Shown here in pieces: positions 50,989 to 59,987 of a DNA stretch of 64,000 bases. Each line of letters begins with the position of its first letter. Positions within the stretch are counted from its first letter, which is position 1. The DNA comes from Paraburkholderia sediminicola. Lineage in GTDB: Bacteria; Pseudomonadota; Gammaproteobacteria; Burkholderiales; Burkholderiaceae. Made by a program: the position numbers and the translations under genes. The notes under the pieces are model-generated. The model made no database searches. It was not told the origin of the DNA and saw only the letters and a list, made by a program, of their open reading frames with translations. The stretch is taken from contig NZ_CADIKC010000009.1 in NCBI RefSeq assembly GCF_902859805.1, positions 124,001 to 188,000 of the forward strand. The letters are read 5' to 3'.

Positions 50989-51764
50989 TTGCTCTTCCTT
51001 GTGGTCTTCTTCTCTTTCTGGCGGTCGATGCGAAAGCGGTACTGAAACGCGTCGCCGCGGAAATAGAGGTGTTCGTAATCGATCGGTGTGCCGTCCGCGC
51101 TATGCGTCAGACGTTCGATGCGCAGCACCGGGCTGCCTTCTTCAACGTTCAGGGCTTCGACGATTTCATCGTCGGCGAGAATCGCGTCGATGGAGACGTC
51201 GGCGTGGCCAAGCGGCACCGCGCAGTCGTTCTCGAGAATCAGGAAGATGTCGCGCGTGACGAGATCGGCGCCGGCGAGGCGTTTGCCCAATGCTTCCGGC
51301 ACCCACGTAATTTCGAGCGACACCGGCGCGCGATTGAGCATCCGCACGCGACGGATTTCGGCGACCTTCGCGCCCTCGGGCAGTTGAAGCCGGCTCGCGA
51401 TCTGCGCGGTGGCGGGAATAAAGCGGATATGTTTGAGCTGGTTGACGATCTCATAGCCCATCGACGACATCGCTTCGGCGAAACCTTGCAACGCACTGAC
51501 GTTCTGGAAGGCCTTAGGCTTGGAGACAAAGGTGCCCTTGCCGTGCAGTTTGAAAACGAGGCCTTCTTTCTGCAGATCGCCGAGCGCTTGCCGCACGGTG
51601 ATTCGGCTGACGTTGAACATCGCGCAGAGGTCGTTTTCAGATGGCATCTGCGAATGGGCCGCATACGTACCGTCGAGAATGCGCGAGCGCAATGCAGTCT
51701 TTATCTGCTCGTAGAGCGGCGGGGCGGAGAGAGGCAGCACGTTGGCCGGGTTGGGTTTCTGCAT
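50985..51764 (-). CDS. GntR (HutC/UTRA) family regulator of the flavoprotein operon
   Basis: The product is 259 residues. The winged helix reads LYEQIKTALRSRILDGTYAA, QMPSENDLCAMFNVSRITVR and FKLHGKGTFVSKPK, and the UTRA ligand domain spans about 100-245 (SLEITWVPEALGKRL, PVLRIERLTHSADGTPIDYE). It leads the operon that continues to 47667, overlapping the flavoprotein start. A perfect inverted repeat 19 bases upstream suggests it controls its own operon and perhaps the divergent monooxygenase. Confidence 0.93.
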   Translation of the reverse strand: MQKPNPANVLPLSAPPLYEQIKTALRSRILDGTYAAHSQMPSENDLCAMFNVSRITVRQALGDLQKEGLVFKLHGKGTFVSKPKAFQNVSALQGFAEAMSSMGYEIVNQLKHIRFIPATAQIASRLQLPEGAKVAEIRRVRMLNRAPVSLEITWVPEALGKRLAGADLVTRDIFLILENDCAVPLGHADVSIDAILADDEIVEALNVEEGSPVLRIERLTHSADGTPIDYEHLYFRGDAFQYRFRIDRQKEKKTTRKSK

Positions 51765-51782
51765 GATCTGGGGGGTGTCTGA

Positions 51783-51798
51783 ACTTGTTATGACAAGT
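51783..51798. promoter_or_regulatory. GntR operator candidate
   Basis: acttgt (51783-51788) and acaagt (51793-51798) are perfect arms around tatg. The position just upstream of the GntR start, in the divergent region to the monooxygenase gene, supports autoregulation. The pattern resembles UTRA-type operators. Confidence 0.65.
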
Positions 51799-52003
51799 GT
51801 ATAACAGTTTGGCGAGAGAGCCTTGAGGGGCGAACGAAGATTTTGTGCTTTGCATTTCTGCGGAACAGCTTTCGGCGTGCCCGTTAGTGCCGGAGCCCCG
51901 GCGCATCGCGTTCGGCGGGCGGGTACGGAGCGGCGGGGGTGGCAAGCAGCGTCGGCGAAGGACGATTAAACTGGCCCGACCTGTTTGCGATGGAGCTTGC
52001 TAC

Positions 52004-53326
52004 ATGTCACGTCAGCTTCGCCTCGGCGCTTTCATGCGTCCGACGACAATTCACACCGGCGCATGGCGCTATCCCGGCGCCTATCCCGACGCCAACTTCA
52101 ATTTCGCGCACCTCAAACGCTTCGCCCAGACGCTCGAACGTGGCCGTTTCGACGCGTTCTTCATGGCGGATCACCTCGCGGTGCTTAACATGCCGCTCGA
52201 CGCGCTCAAGCATAGCCATACGGTCACGTCGTTCGAACCGTTGACGTTGCTGCCCGCGCTTGCGGCGGTCACGGAACGGCTGGGGCTTATCGCCACGGCG
52301 TCCACTACGTTCGACGCGCCTTATCACGTCGCGAGGCGCTTTGCTTCGCTCGACCATATCAGCGGCGGCCGCGCGGGATGGAATCTCGTGACGACATCGA
52401 ACCCCGATGCCGCGCTCAATTTCGGTCTCGACGAGCATGTCGAACACGACGAGCGGTATCGACGTGCCCGCGAGTTTTTCGATGTGGTAACAGGGCTCTG
52501 GGACAGTTGGGCCGACGATGCATTTATTCGCGATATCGAAACCGGCACCTTCTTCGATCCGGAGAAATTGCATGTGCTGAACTATAAGAGCGAGAATTTC
52601 TCGGTGCGCGGCCCGTTGAATATTGCGCGCCCCGTTCAGGGATGGCCCGTCATCGTGCAGGCCGGTTCGTCGGAAGCAGGGCGCCAGATTGCTGCCGAAA
52701 CAGCCGAGGTGGTGTTCACCGCGCAAACCTTGCTGGCTGACGGCAAGCGTTTCTATGCCGATGTGAAAGGCCGCATGGAAAAGCTCGGACGTGAGCGCGA
52801 TCACATGAAGATACTTCCGGCCGCCTTCGTGGTTGTCGGCGATACCCTGGAAGATGCGCTGGAAACGCGTGCGCGGCTCGACACGTTCGTGCACTACGAG
52901 AGCGGCATCGCATCGTTGTCGATTGCATTGGGGCATGACGTGTCCGGTTTCGATCCGGACGGCCCGTTGCCCGAGATTCCCGAAACCAATGCGAGCCGGA
53001 CAGCGCGGCAACGAGTGGTCGAATGGGCGCAGCGCGATGGGCTGACGATTCGTCAACTCGCTCAACGCATCGGCGGATATTCGGGGCTCGAGATGGTGGG
53101 CACGGCGAAAATGATCGCCGATCAGATGGAGCAATGGCTGGTGGAAGAGGGCTCGGACGGCTTCAACGTGATGTTCCCGTATCTGCCGGGCGGTCTCGAC
53201 GACTTCGTCGACAAGGTCATTCCCGAGTTGCAGAAGCGCGGCTTGTTCCGGCGCGAATACGAAGGTGCGACGCTGCGCGAGAATCTGGGCTTGCCACGGC
53301 CTGAGAACCGTTTTTTTGCCCGGTGA
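52004..53326 (+). CDS. Flavin-dependent monooxygenase (DszA/NtaA/SnaA group)
   Basis: The product is 440 residues. Start at 52004 after GGAGCTTGCTAC. The luciferase-like fold has AWRYPGAYPDANFNFAHLKR, FDAFFMADHLAVLNM, SFEPLTLLPALAAVTERLGL, ASLDHISGGRAGWNLVTTSN, PVIVQAGSSEAGRQIAAETA and a late FLYPGGLDD-like region (FNVMFPYLPGGLDDFVDKVI). Members use reduced FMN from a partner to oxygenate and cleave C-S or C-N bonds, for example in sulfones or nitrilotriacetate. The sulfur-rich context favours an organosulfur substrate. It is divergent from the GntR-led operon. Confidence 0.92.
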   Translation: MSRQLRLGAFMRPTTIHTGAWRYPGAYPDANFNFAHLKRFAQTLERGRFDAFFMADHLAVLNMPLDALKHSHTVTSFEPLTLLPALAAVTERLGLIATASTTFDAPYHVARRFASLDHISGGRAGWNLVTTSNPDAALNFGLDEHVEHDERYRRAREFFDVVTGLWDSWADDAFIRDIETGTFFDPEKLHVLNYKSENFSVRGPLNIARPVQGWPVIVQAGSSEAGRQIAAETAEVVFTAQTLLADGKRFYADVKGRMEKLGRERDHMKILPAAFVVVGDTLEDALETRARLDTFVHYESGIASLSIALGHDVSGFDPDGPLPEIPETNASRTARQRVVEWAQRDGLTIRQLAQRIGGYSGLEMVGTAKMIADQMEQWLVEEGSDGFNVMFPYLPGGLDDFVDKVIPELQKRGLFRREYEGATLRENLGLPRPENRFFAR

Positions 53327-53406
53327 AATGACCGACTACTGAACCGCTAATCGGCTTATTTCACTGCGTATTCGCGAGTTGGTGTGATGCTGGGAAGCAC
53401 GTTTGA

Positions 53407-54162
53407 CTATTCGCCCATGCGTGCAGTCAACTCGCCATTCATCGCGCTGCTCACGACAAACTCATACCGCTCCGGCCGGATATGAAACAGCGTCGATTCG
53501 CAGACACGCCCATCGGTGAGGCGCGAGACCCGTTTCATCACCAGCAGGGGCGCATCTTCCTTCATCTGAAGGCTGCGCGCGATAGCCGCTGACGCCGCCA
53601 CGGCGGTAATGCTCATGTCCGCGCGGGCGATTTTCCATCCCGGCATCGATTCGATGATCTCGTAGGACGGCCGCGTTTGCGCCAGTTGCTCGGAGATCGT
53701 CTCCGCTTCCGGCAGCAGCCACGTTTGCGCCAGCGCGACGCTGACGCTGTCTACGGAATGCAGCCGCTCGAGATAGACGGCGGTCTTGACCTCGTTCGCG
53801 AATACGCCGGCCATGTCGGCCGGCAGCTTCTTGCCGGGCTGCATGCGCAGCAGCTTCATTTGCGGCTCGGCGCCCTGGCGCGCCAGTGAGTCGTAAAAGC
53901 CCCGCAATACATCGAGGCGATGCTGCATGCGCTTGCCGCTGGCAAAGGTGCCTTTGCCCTGTTTGCGCTCCACCAACTTTTCGTCCGCCAGTTTGCCGAC
54001 GGCGAGACGCACCGTCACGCGGCTCACGCCAAAACGTTCGCTGAGTTCTGCCTCCGACGGCAGCTTGCCGGAAGGCTCGTAGCTGCCATTCTCTATTTCG
54101 CCGCGCAAGGTGCCGGCAATCTGATCGTAAAGCGACGTGACGTTCTCACGGACCAGGCTCAT
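53407..54162 (-). CDS. GntR (UTRA) family regulator of the transporter/DUF3604 pair
   Basis: The product is 251 residues. Winged helix: LYDQIAGTLRGEIENGSYEP, AELSERFGVSRVTVRLAVGK and ERKQGKGTFASGKR. The UTRA domain follows with YLERLHSVDSVSVALAQTWL and MKRVSRLTDGRVCESTLFHI. It is divergent from the DASS transporter across a 189-base gap with two palindromic sites, so it likely represses that gene pair. Confidence 0.92.
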   Translation of the reverse strand: MSLVRENVTSLYDQIAGTLRGEIENGSYEPSGKLPSEAELSERFGVSRVTVRLAVGKLADEKLVERKQGKGTFASGKRMQHRLDVLRGFYDSLARQGAEPQMKLLRMQPGKKLPADMAGVFANEVKTAVYLERLHSVDSVSVALAQTWLLPEAETISEQLAQTRPSYEIIESMPGWKIARADMSITAVAASAAIARSLQMKEDAPLLVMKRVSRLTDGRVCESTLFHIRPERYEFVVSSAMNGELTARMGE

Positions 54163-54224
54163 AGGTTCCTTTTCCTCTTGCAGTACAGATCGGCACTGCC
54201 ATGAATCGATGCTGCGGGCTAAGC

Positions 54225-54246
54225 CATATCTTCGTATAAGGATATG
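54225..54246. promoter_or_regulatory. Inverted repeat in the GntR/transporter gap
   Basis: catatc (54225-54230) and gatatg (54241-54246) flank an AT-rich 10-base centre. It lies 63 bases upstream of the GntR start. Confidence 0.4.
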
Positions 54247-54269
54247 AGAAGTGCTTAGATCGACGACTT

Positions 54270-54279
54270 GTATTAATAC
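54270..54279. promoter_or_regulatory. Palindrome GTATTAATAC, candidate GntR operator
   Basis: The perfect 10-bp palindrome is embedded in an AT-rich stretch where a transporter promoter should lie, 73 bases before the proposed GTG start. It is a better GntR-type site than the flanking repeat, but the assignment is inference. Confidence 0.45.
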
Positions 54280-54351
54280 GTATTATGCCAACTTTCCGGC
54301 AGGTCATGTCCGTATGTGGACGAATCTCGGCCGCCTTACAGGAGCGGGGAA

Positions 54352-55896
54352 GTGGCAAACGAAACATCGAGCTATGCGTCGGTCGCAAGTGTCAGTCCAG
54401 CCGCGCCGCAACACGCGAGTCATTCTGCTGCGGCGCAATTGCCGGCGCGCGGGAGCCTGTTGAAGGCTCGCGCGGGATTTCTGCTCGCGTGGCTGTGCTT
54501 TGTCGCTATCGCCTGGGTATTGCCGGCGCCACAAGGTCTGACGCCGCACGGCAGGGCCACGCTGGCCGTGGTCGCATGGGTGGCGATCGTGTGGATCACC
54601 GAGGCGATTCCCGTCGGCGTCAGCGGCATTCTGCTGCCGATGCTGCTGGTGTTGTCGCACGCGGTCACGCCGTTCCCGAAAGCCGCAAGCGGCTTTGCCG
54701 CGCCGGTCGTGTTTCTGTGTCTTGCCGCTTTCCTGTTTTCCGCGATCATGCAGGCGGCCGGGCTCGACCGCCGCATTGCGCTGGTGTTGCTCGACAAGCT
54801 CAAGGTGCGCTCGGCGAATGGCGTGATCTGGGCAATGTTCGTCGTCAACTTTGTGATGTCGCTAGTGGTGCCGGCTGCCAACGCCCGTGCGGCCGCGTTG
54901 CTGCCGGTGACCAACGGCATCGTCGGGCTGTTCGGCAATAGCGTCCGCGAGCGTAATGCAAGGAAGGCCATCGTGATCCAGACGCTGGTCTATGGCTCGA
55001 TGATCAGTGGCATGTGCATTCTCACCGCGCATCTGCCGAATATGGTTGTGTCCGGTCTGCTGGAGAAGCAGCTCGGTGTGCGGATTTCGTATTTCACGTG
55101 GTTCCGGCTGCAATGGCCGTACCTCGGCATGTTCGTGTTGACGCAGTTCTGGGTGCAGCACTATTTCAAATCACGCGGCGTGCCGGTGCCCGGCGGCCGT
55201 CAGGCGATCGTCGACGCGCGCCGTAGTTTGCCGCCGGTGGCGCGTCAGGACTGGCTGGTGCTCGCCGTATTTGGTTTCGTCGCCGTGATGTGGGCCACTG
55301 AATCGCTGCACCATCTGCAATCGGAAATCGTCGCATTGATCGCGCTTGCGCTGATGTTCGCACCGGGCGTGTTGCGTTCGAGCTGGAAGGACATTCAGGA
55401 ACGCACCATCTGGGGCACGCTGTTTCTGCTCGGTGGCGCGCTTTCGCTGTCCGCCGCGATCAGCGATTCGGGACTCGCGCAATGGGCCGCCGATCACATC
55501 TACGCACTCGCGCACGGCTATGTCTGGTGGCTAATGCTGGCGATCGTGATGATCGGCACGCATGCGATCCGGATCGGCATGCTGTCGAACGTCGCGGCGG
55601 TGACCATGATCGCGCCGATTGCGCTCGCGTTGGCGCCACGTCTCGGCTTGCATCCGGTGGCGTTCACGCTGTTGATCAGCGATACCGACAGCTTTGCCTA
55701 CCTGCTGCCCACGCAAATCACAGCGGGCGTCATTGCGTATAGCAGCGGCGCCTTCACGACCTCGGACTACGCCAAGGTCGGCGTGATCTCGGTGCTGATC
55801 GCAATTGTCTACGGTATCTGCGTCATGGCGCCGTGGTACGCGTATCAGGGTATCCCGATCTGGAATCCCGCCGCGCCCTGGCCGTTCGCGCACTGA
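54352..55896 (+). CDS. DASS/SLC13-family anion permease
   Basis: The product is 514 residues. The GTG at 54352 follows AGGAGCGGGGAA and gives a polar N-terminal tail of about 30 residues before 12 or so helices. Family marks are VWITEAIPVGVSGILLPMLL in the N-terminal half, and FLLGGALSLSAAISDSGLAQ and SDTDSFAYLLPTQITAGVIA in the C-terminal half. DASS proteins import dicarboxylates, sulfate or other small anions with Na+ or protons. With a DUF3604 gene 43 bases downstream, it may import the substrate of that protein, possibly a sulfonate or sulfated acid. Confidence 0.9.
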   Translation: MANETSSYASVASVSPAAPQHASHSAAAQLPARGSLLKARAGFLLAWLCFVAIAWVLPAPQGLTPHGRATLAVVAWVAIVWITEAIPVGVSGILLPMLLVLSHAVTPFPKAASGFAAPVVFLCLAAFLFSAIMQAAGLDRRIALVLLDKLKVRSANGVIWAMFVVNFVMSLVVPAANARAAALLPVTNGIVGLFGNSVRERNARKAIVIQTLVYGSMISGMCILTAHLPNMVVSGLLEKQLGVRISYFTWFRLQWPYLGMFVLTQFWVQHYFKSRGVPVPGGRQAIVDARRSLPPVARQDWLVLAVFGFVAVMWATESLHHLQSEIVALIALALMFAPGVLRSSWKDIQERTIWGTLFLLGGALSLSAAISDSGLAQWAADHIYALAHGYVWWLMLAIVMIGTHAIRIGMLSNVAAVTMIAPIALALAPRLGLHPVAFTLLISDTDSFAYLLPTQITAGVIAYSSGAFTTSDYAKVGVISVLIAIVYGICVMAPWYAYQGIPIWNPAAPWPFAH

Positions 55897-55939
55897 CCGC
55901 GCTGCGTTTCACCCCATCCTTTGATCAAGAGACACCGAC

Positions 55940-58366
55940 GTGAACCACGACCACGAATACGATAGCGACCACGAAATCATCGAAGCAAAGGCCGCCGCAC
56001 TGCGCAAGCGTCTCGGCCCGCACGTCGCGCCGGCCGGCTTGTACGAGCGTCACAAGGCGCTGCCGTTTGCCGGGCGGGTGAGCTGCAACGTGACGCAGCT
56101 CGAAGCGGGAAGCTGGAGCGAAATCGTGCTCGACTATGAAGTGGGCGCATCAGGTATCGCCGATGGCGCGTGGCTGAAGGCGACCTTCAAGTTCTATTCG
56201 GATTGGGCGCTGTTTCAGACCAGCGATCCGGCCGCGGCTAATTACATCAGCGCTGAATATCATGCGGCGGCGCTCGTCCCGGGCCAAAGCCCGGCGACTG
56301 TCCAGTCGTTGAATGTACGCTTCGATCAGAAGGGGCACGAAAGGCCCTTTCAGAAGGCCGTCATTGTGGATGTAGCCGACGGTTACCTGAATGCCGGCGA
56401 CCACATCGTGATCCGCCTGGGCGATCGGCGGCGCGGTCCCGGTACGCGTGTGCAGACCTTCGTCGAGGATCAGTTCCGTTTCCGTTTTTACGTCGATCCG
56501 CTCGGCACCTCGCGTTTTGTCGCGGTGCCAGGCGACGTCGTGATCGACATCCACGCCGGTGCGCCAGCTCAGGTGCTGCTCAACGGGCCGCGTTTCGTGC
56601 AGCCGGGCCAAGCCGCGCCGTTCCGGCTTTCATTGCAGGACCGTTGGGGCAATGCCTGCCGCGATACCGGCGGTGCGGTGCGTGTACGAGCCTATGACGA
56701 ACGCCAGCACGTGGTCTATGACCGCGAGCTGCCGCTGCCGGCCGAAGGCTGGGCGAGCATAGCGCTGACCGATTTGCCGACAACGCCTGGCAGCTTGCGT
56801 ATCGTGGCGGATGCGCCGTCACTGCGCGACGTGCGCGCAGCAGAAGTATTTCTGACGATCGATGCCGCGCTGCCGGTCGCCCGTTCCCTATACGCGGACT
56901 TGCATGTTCACGCACACGATACGGTGGGGACGAACAGCCCGGCCTATAACGCCGCCTATGCGCGCGATATCGGTGGCATCGATGTACTCGGCTACACCGC
57001 CAACGATTTCCAGATCACGGATGCGAACTGGCAACTGGGCGTCGAAACCGTCGAACAGTTCAATGAAGCAGGGCGTTTCGTCGTTTATCCGGTGCAGGAA
57101 TGGTGCGGCAGCTCGACAGCGGGCGGCGATCACAATGTCGTTTTTCTCGGCGACGAACGGCCGGGCTTTCCGTACAACGCGCGTGGCGAACACAACCGCA
57201 CGCTGGTGTGGAACGAGGACATGAAGGGCGCCGCGGTCGAGTTGGGCCGCTGGCCGGTGGATGAACTGTGGGACGCTTACGTCGACGATGCCGCTCAACA
57301 TCTGGTGATGCCGCACGTGGGCGGCCGCCGCTATATCCCTGACTGGCATCATCCGGAACTCGAACGGCTGGTTGAAATTGCGTCGACGTGGGGCCATTTC
57401 GACTGGCTCTATCGCGACGTGATCGCACGCGGCTATCAACTCGGCGTGGCGGCGAGCGGCGACGAGCATCGCGGCCGGCCTGGCGGCGGCGCGCCCGGCG
57501 TCAGCGTGTTCGGCGTGCATGGCGGGCTGACCGGCGTGCTGTCCGATTCGCTCGACCGGCGCTCCGTCGGCGAGGCACTACGCGCCCGCCGCACGTGGGC
57601 GACCACCGGCGAGCACAGCACGGCGCTGGTTCGCTGCGGCGAGTTTTGGCAGGGCGACGCCTTTACACACCGCGGGCCGGCGACACTCGACTATCGTTTG
57701 CTAGGCCGCGCCGGCTGGGAATACGTTGCCGCGTTCGATCACAATGGTCTGCTGGCTGAGCGCAATCTGCACGAAGAACTGGGCTACGCCGAGCGCCTGA
57801 TCCGGGTGCGCTGGGGCGGCGCACGGATTCGCGACCGCTATCGCTGGGCGTCATGGCAAGGGCGCATTCGTATCGTCAACGGCACCATCAATAATTTCGG
57901 CGCTGGGGGCTTCGAACATGTGGAGGAGGCCGCGTGGCGCACGGGTGCAACGGATATCGAGTTTCGCAGCGATACCTATGGCGACGCCGATAGCATCGAG
58001 ATCGACGTGAGCAATCTCGCGCATGCGCGCATCGTAATCGAAGGCACGATCGACGGTTTCGTGAAGGTGGGTGATCCGCTGCAGGGCAACCCGTTCGCTC
58101 ACGCGCCGACCTTTCACTGGGAAATCAGCGGGGCGGAATTGCTCGCCAGCGGCACGGCACGGCATGAACTCGGCGGCACCGAACTATTCCTGGCTGTCGA
58201 GCGCTTGACGGATCAGCCGTTGCCGGTGGATCTGGCAGGGCGTTTCGAGGTTGCTCCGCAGAACGCCAGCTTCGGCTTTCGCCCGGTGTACGTGTTCGGC
58301 CGTCAGCGCGACGACAGCAAGGTGTGGAGTTCGGCGCAGTTCATCACGTTCGATAGAGATAGATAG
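55940..58366 (+). CDS. DUF3604 (PHP-like metalloenzyme) protein
   Basis: The product is 808 residues with a GTG start. The N-terminal 300 residues are beta-rich (VTQLEAGSWSEIVLDYEVGA). A PHP-like metal site opens at SLYADLHVHAHDTVGTNSPA, continues with GIDVLGYTANDF, VYPVQEWCGSSTAGGDHNVV, LVMPHVGGRRYIPDWHHPEL and VAASGDEHRGRPGGGAPGVS. The C-terminal part is again beta-rich. There is no signal peptide. DUF3604 proteins carry a His/Asp metal centre and probably hydrolyse phosphate or other esters; the substrate is unknown. It shares a transcript with the DASS transporter. Confidence 0.88.
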   Translation: MNHDHEYDSDHEIIEAKAAALRKRLGPHVAPAGLYERHKALPFAGRVSCNVTQLEAGSWSEIVLDYEVGASGIADGAWLKATFKFYSDWALFQTSDPAAANYISAEYHAAALVPGQSPATVQSLNVRFDQKGHERPFQKAVIVDVADGYLNAGDHIVIRLGDRRRGPGTRVQTFVEDQFRFRFYVDPLGTSRFVAVPGDVVIDIHAGAPAQVLLNGPRFVQPGQAAPFRLSLQDRWGNACRDTGGAVRVRAYDERQHVVYDRELPLPAEGWASIALTDLPTTPGSLRIVADAPSLRDVRAAEVFLTIDAALPVARSLYADLHVHAHDTVGTNSPAYNAAYARDIGGIDVLGYTANDFQITDANWQLGVETVEQFNEAGRFVVYPVQEWCGSSTAGGDHNVVFLGDERPGFPYNARGEHNRTLVWNEDMKGAAVELGRWPVDELWDAYVDDAAQHLVMPHVGGRRYIPDWHHPELERLVEIASTWGHFDWLYRDVIARGYQLGVAASGDEHRGRPGGGAPGVSVFGVHGGLTGVLSDSLDRRSVGEALRARRTWATTGEHSTALVRCGEFWQGDAFTHRGPATLDYRLLGRAGWEYVAAFDHNGLLAERNLHEELGYAERLIRVRWGGARIRDRYRWASWQGRIRIVNGTINNFGAGGFEHVEEAAWRTGATDIEFRSDTYGDADSIEIDVSNLAHARIVIEGTIDGFVKVGDPLQGNPFAHAPTFHWEISGAELLASGTARHELGGTELFLAVERLTDQPLPVDLAGRFEVAPQNASFGFRPVYVFGRQRDDSKVWSSAQFITFDRDR

Positions 58367-58371
58367 CGCGC

Positions 58372-59733
58372 TTACGCGGTTGCGGCCACTTCCCGTGGAT
58401 GCAGATGGCGGCTGACAGGCCGTCGCAACCCGAAGTGCTCGCGCAGGGTGCTACCCTCGTATTCGGTACGGAAAAGACCACGCTGTTGCAGAAGGGGAAC
58501 CACGCCGTCGGCGAAGTCCTGCAAGCCGCCCGGCAGAACATCCGGCATCACATTGAAACCGTCGGCAGCGCCCCCTTTGAACCAGTGTTCGATATCGTCG
58601 GCAATCTGTTCCGGCGTGCCGACAACGACACGATGTCCGCCACCACCCGCAAGTGCGCGGATTAACTGGCGCGCCGTGTATCCATGGGTCCGCGCTTGTG
58701 CGAGCGTGGCGTTGAAGAACGTGTGATTGCCATTGCCATTGCCGTTGCCGGGCAATGAGAGATCGTCCGGCAGGCGCTCGTCGAGTTTCAACCGGTCGAT
58801 GCTAATGCCCAATATGCCGGCCAGGCGAGTGAGGCTATAGGTCCATGGAATCAGATCGACGAGCTCATCGCGACGGCGCAGGGCCTCGGCTTCGGTGGCG
58901 CCGATGATGGTGGTGAGACCAGGTAGCACCCGAATTGCGTTGCTGCCACGTCCCCACGCCGCGGCGCGAGATTTTAGTTCGCGCGCATAGGCGGCTGCTT
59001 CGTCGAATGACTGCGATGCGGAGAACACGGCTTCCGCGTGCCGGGCCGCGAGTTCGCGTCCGTCAGCTGAGCCGCCGGCCTGAATCAACACGGGATGCCC
59101 CTGTGCGCTACGCGGCAGGTTGAACGGGCCATCGACACTGAAGTATTTGCCGCGATGGTCGATGCGATGCACCTTCGTGGTATCGATGAAGCGGCCGCTC
59201 GCCTTGTCACCGATGAAGGCGTCATCTTCCCAGCTATCCCACAGCGCCTTCACGACTTCCGTGAACTCGGCTGCGCGCTCGTAGCGTTGCGCGTGATCCG
59301 GTACCGCTTCGCGGCCGAAATTACGGGCTGAGCCGAGATCGGCGGTCGTCACGATGTTCCAGCCGGCCCGGCCCGCGCTGAGCTGGTCGAGCGTGGCGAA
59401 GCGGCGCGCGATGTTATACGGCTCGTTATAGCTCGTCGATGCCGTGCCGATTACGCCGATACGCGTCGTGGCTGCGGCAATGCCGGCGAGCAATACGGTC
59501 GGCTCCAGTGCCGTGATCGGGCGGAAGTCGATCTGATCGGCAATCGAGGCGTTGTCCGCGAGAAACACGGCGTCGAATTTCGCCGCCTCGGCAATCTGCG
59601 CGACGTGAACGTAGTGGGCGATATCGACGAAGGCGCGCGGATCAGCTTCGGGCGTACGCCATGCGGAAGGGACAAAGCCGGAGTGAAGGATATTGACGTT
59701 CAGATGAAGCTGGCGCGGCGGGTCGGTTCTCAT
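58372..59733 (-). CDS. Flavin-dependent monooxygenase (DszA/NtaA group), second copy
   Basis: The product is 453 residues from the ATG at 59733 (MRTDPPRQLHLNVNI); a start 21 codons earlier is possible. The luciferase-like fold has LHLNVNILHSGFVPSAWR, FDAVFLADNASIADQ, PTVLLAGIAAATTRIGVIGT, LDQLSAGRAGWNIVTTADLG, HPVLIQAGGSADGRELAARH and ADGFNVMPDVLPGGLQDFA. It is distinct in sequence from the enzyme at 52004 and probably acts on another organosulfur compound. A Gly-Asn run (NGNGNGN) sits in a loop near residue 345. It is divergent from the ABC transporter genes. Confidence 0.92.
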   Translation of the reverse strand: MRTDPPRQLHLNVNILHSGFVPSAWRTPEADPRAFVDIAHYVHVAQIAEAAKFDAVFLADNASIADQIDFRPITALEPTVLLAGIAAATTRIGVIGTASTSYNEPYNIARRFATLDQLSAGRAGWNIVTTADLGSARNFGREAVPDHAQRYERAAEFTEVVKALWDSWEDDAFIGDKASGRFIDTTKVHRIDHRGKYFSVDGPFNLPRSAQGHPVLIQAGGSADGRELAARHAEAVFSASQSFDEAAAYARELKSRAAAWGRGSNAIRVLPGLTTIIGATEAEALRRRDELVDLIPWTYSLTRLAGILGISIDRLKLDERLPDDLSLPGNGNGNGNHTFFNATLAQARTHGYTARQLIRALAGGGGHRVVVGTPEQIADDIEHWFKGGAADGFNVMPDVLPGGLQDFADGVVPLLQQRGLFRTEYEGSTLREHFGLRRPVSRHLHPREVAATA

Positions 59734-59987
59734 GGTCTTTTCGAATGCGGAAGCAGCCAGCAACGAACGGACGAACGCTCTGACCGATTCACCCATTGTC
59801 GAATAGCGAATCGCTTGAGACCACGAATGAATTCTGGCATCGATATGCCGGCGAAGACTAAGCGCACGGCAGCGTCGCTCTCTGGTGGCGGTTCGCCATG
59901 CGCGACGCTTTGCATATCAGAACAAATTGGTTTTCCGCGAGTCCCGCCGAGGCAGACAATTATTGTTTTGGATGACGGTGCGTAACT

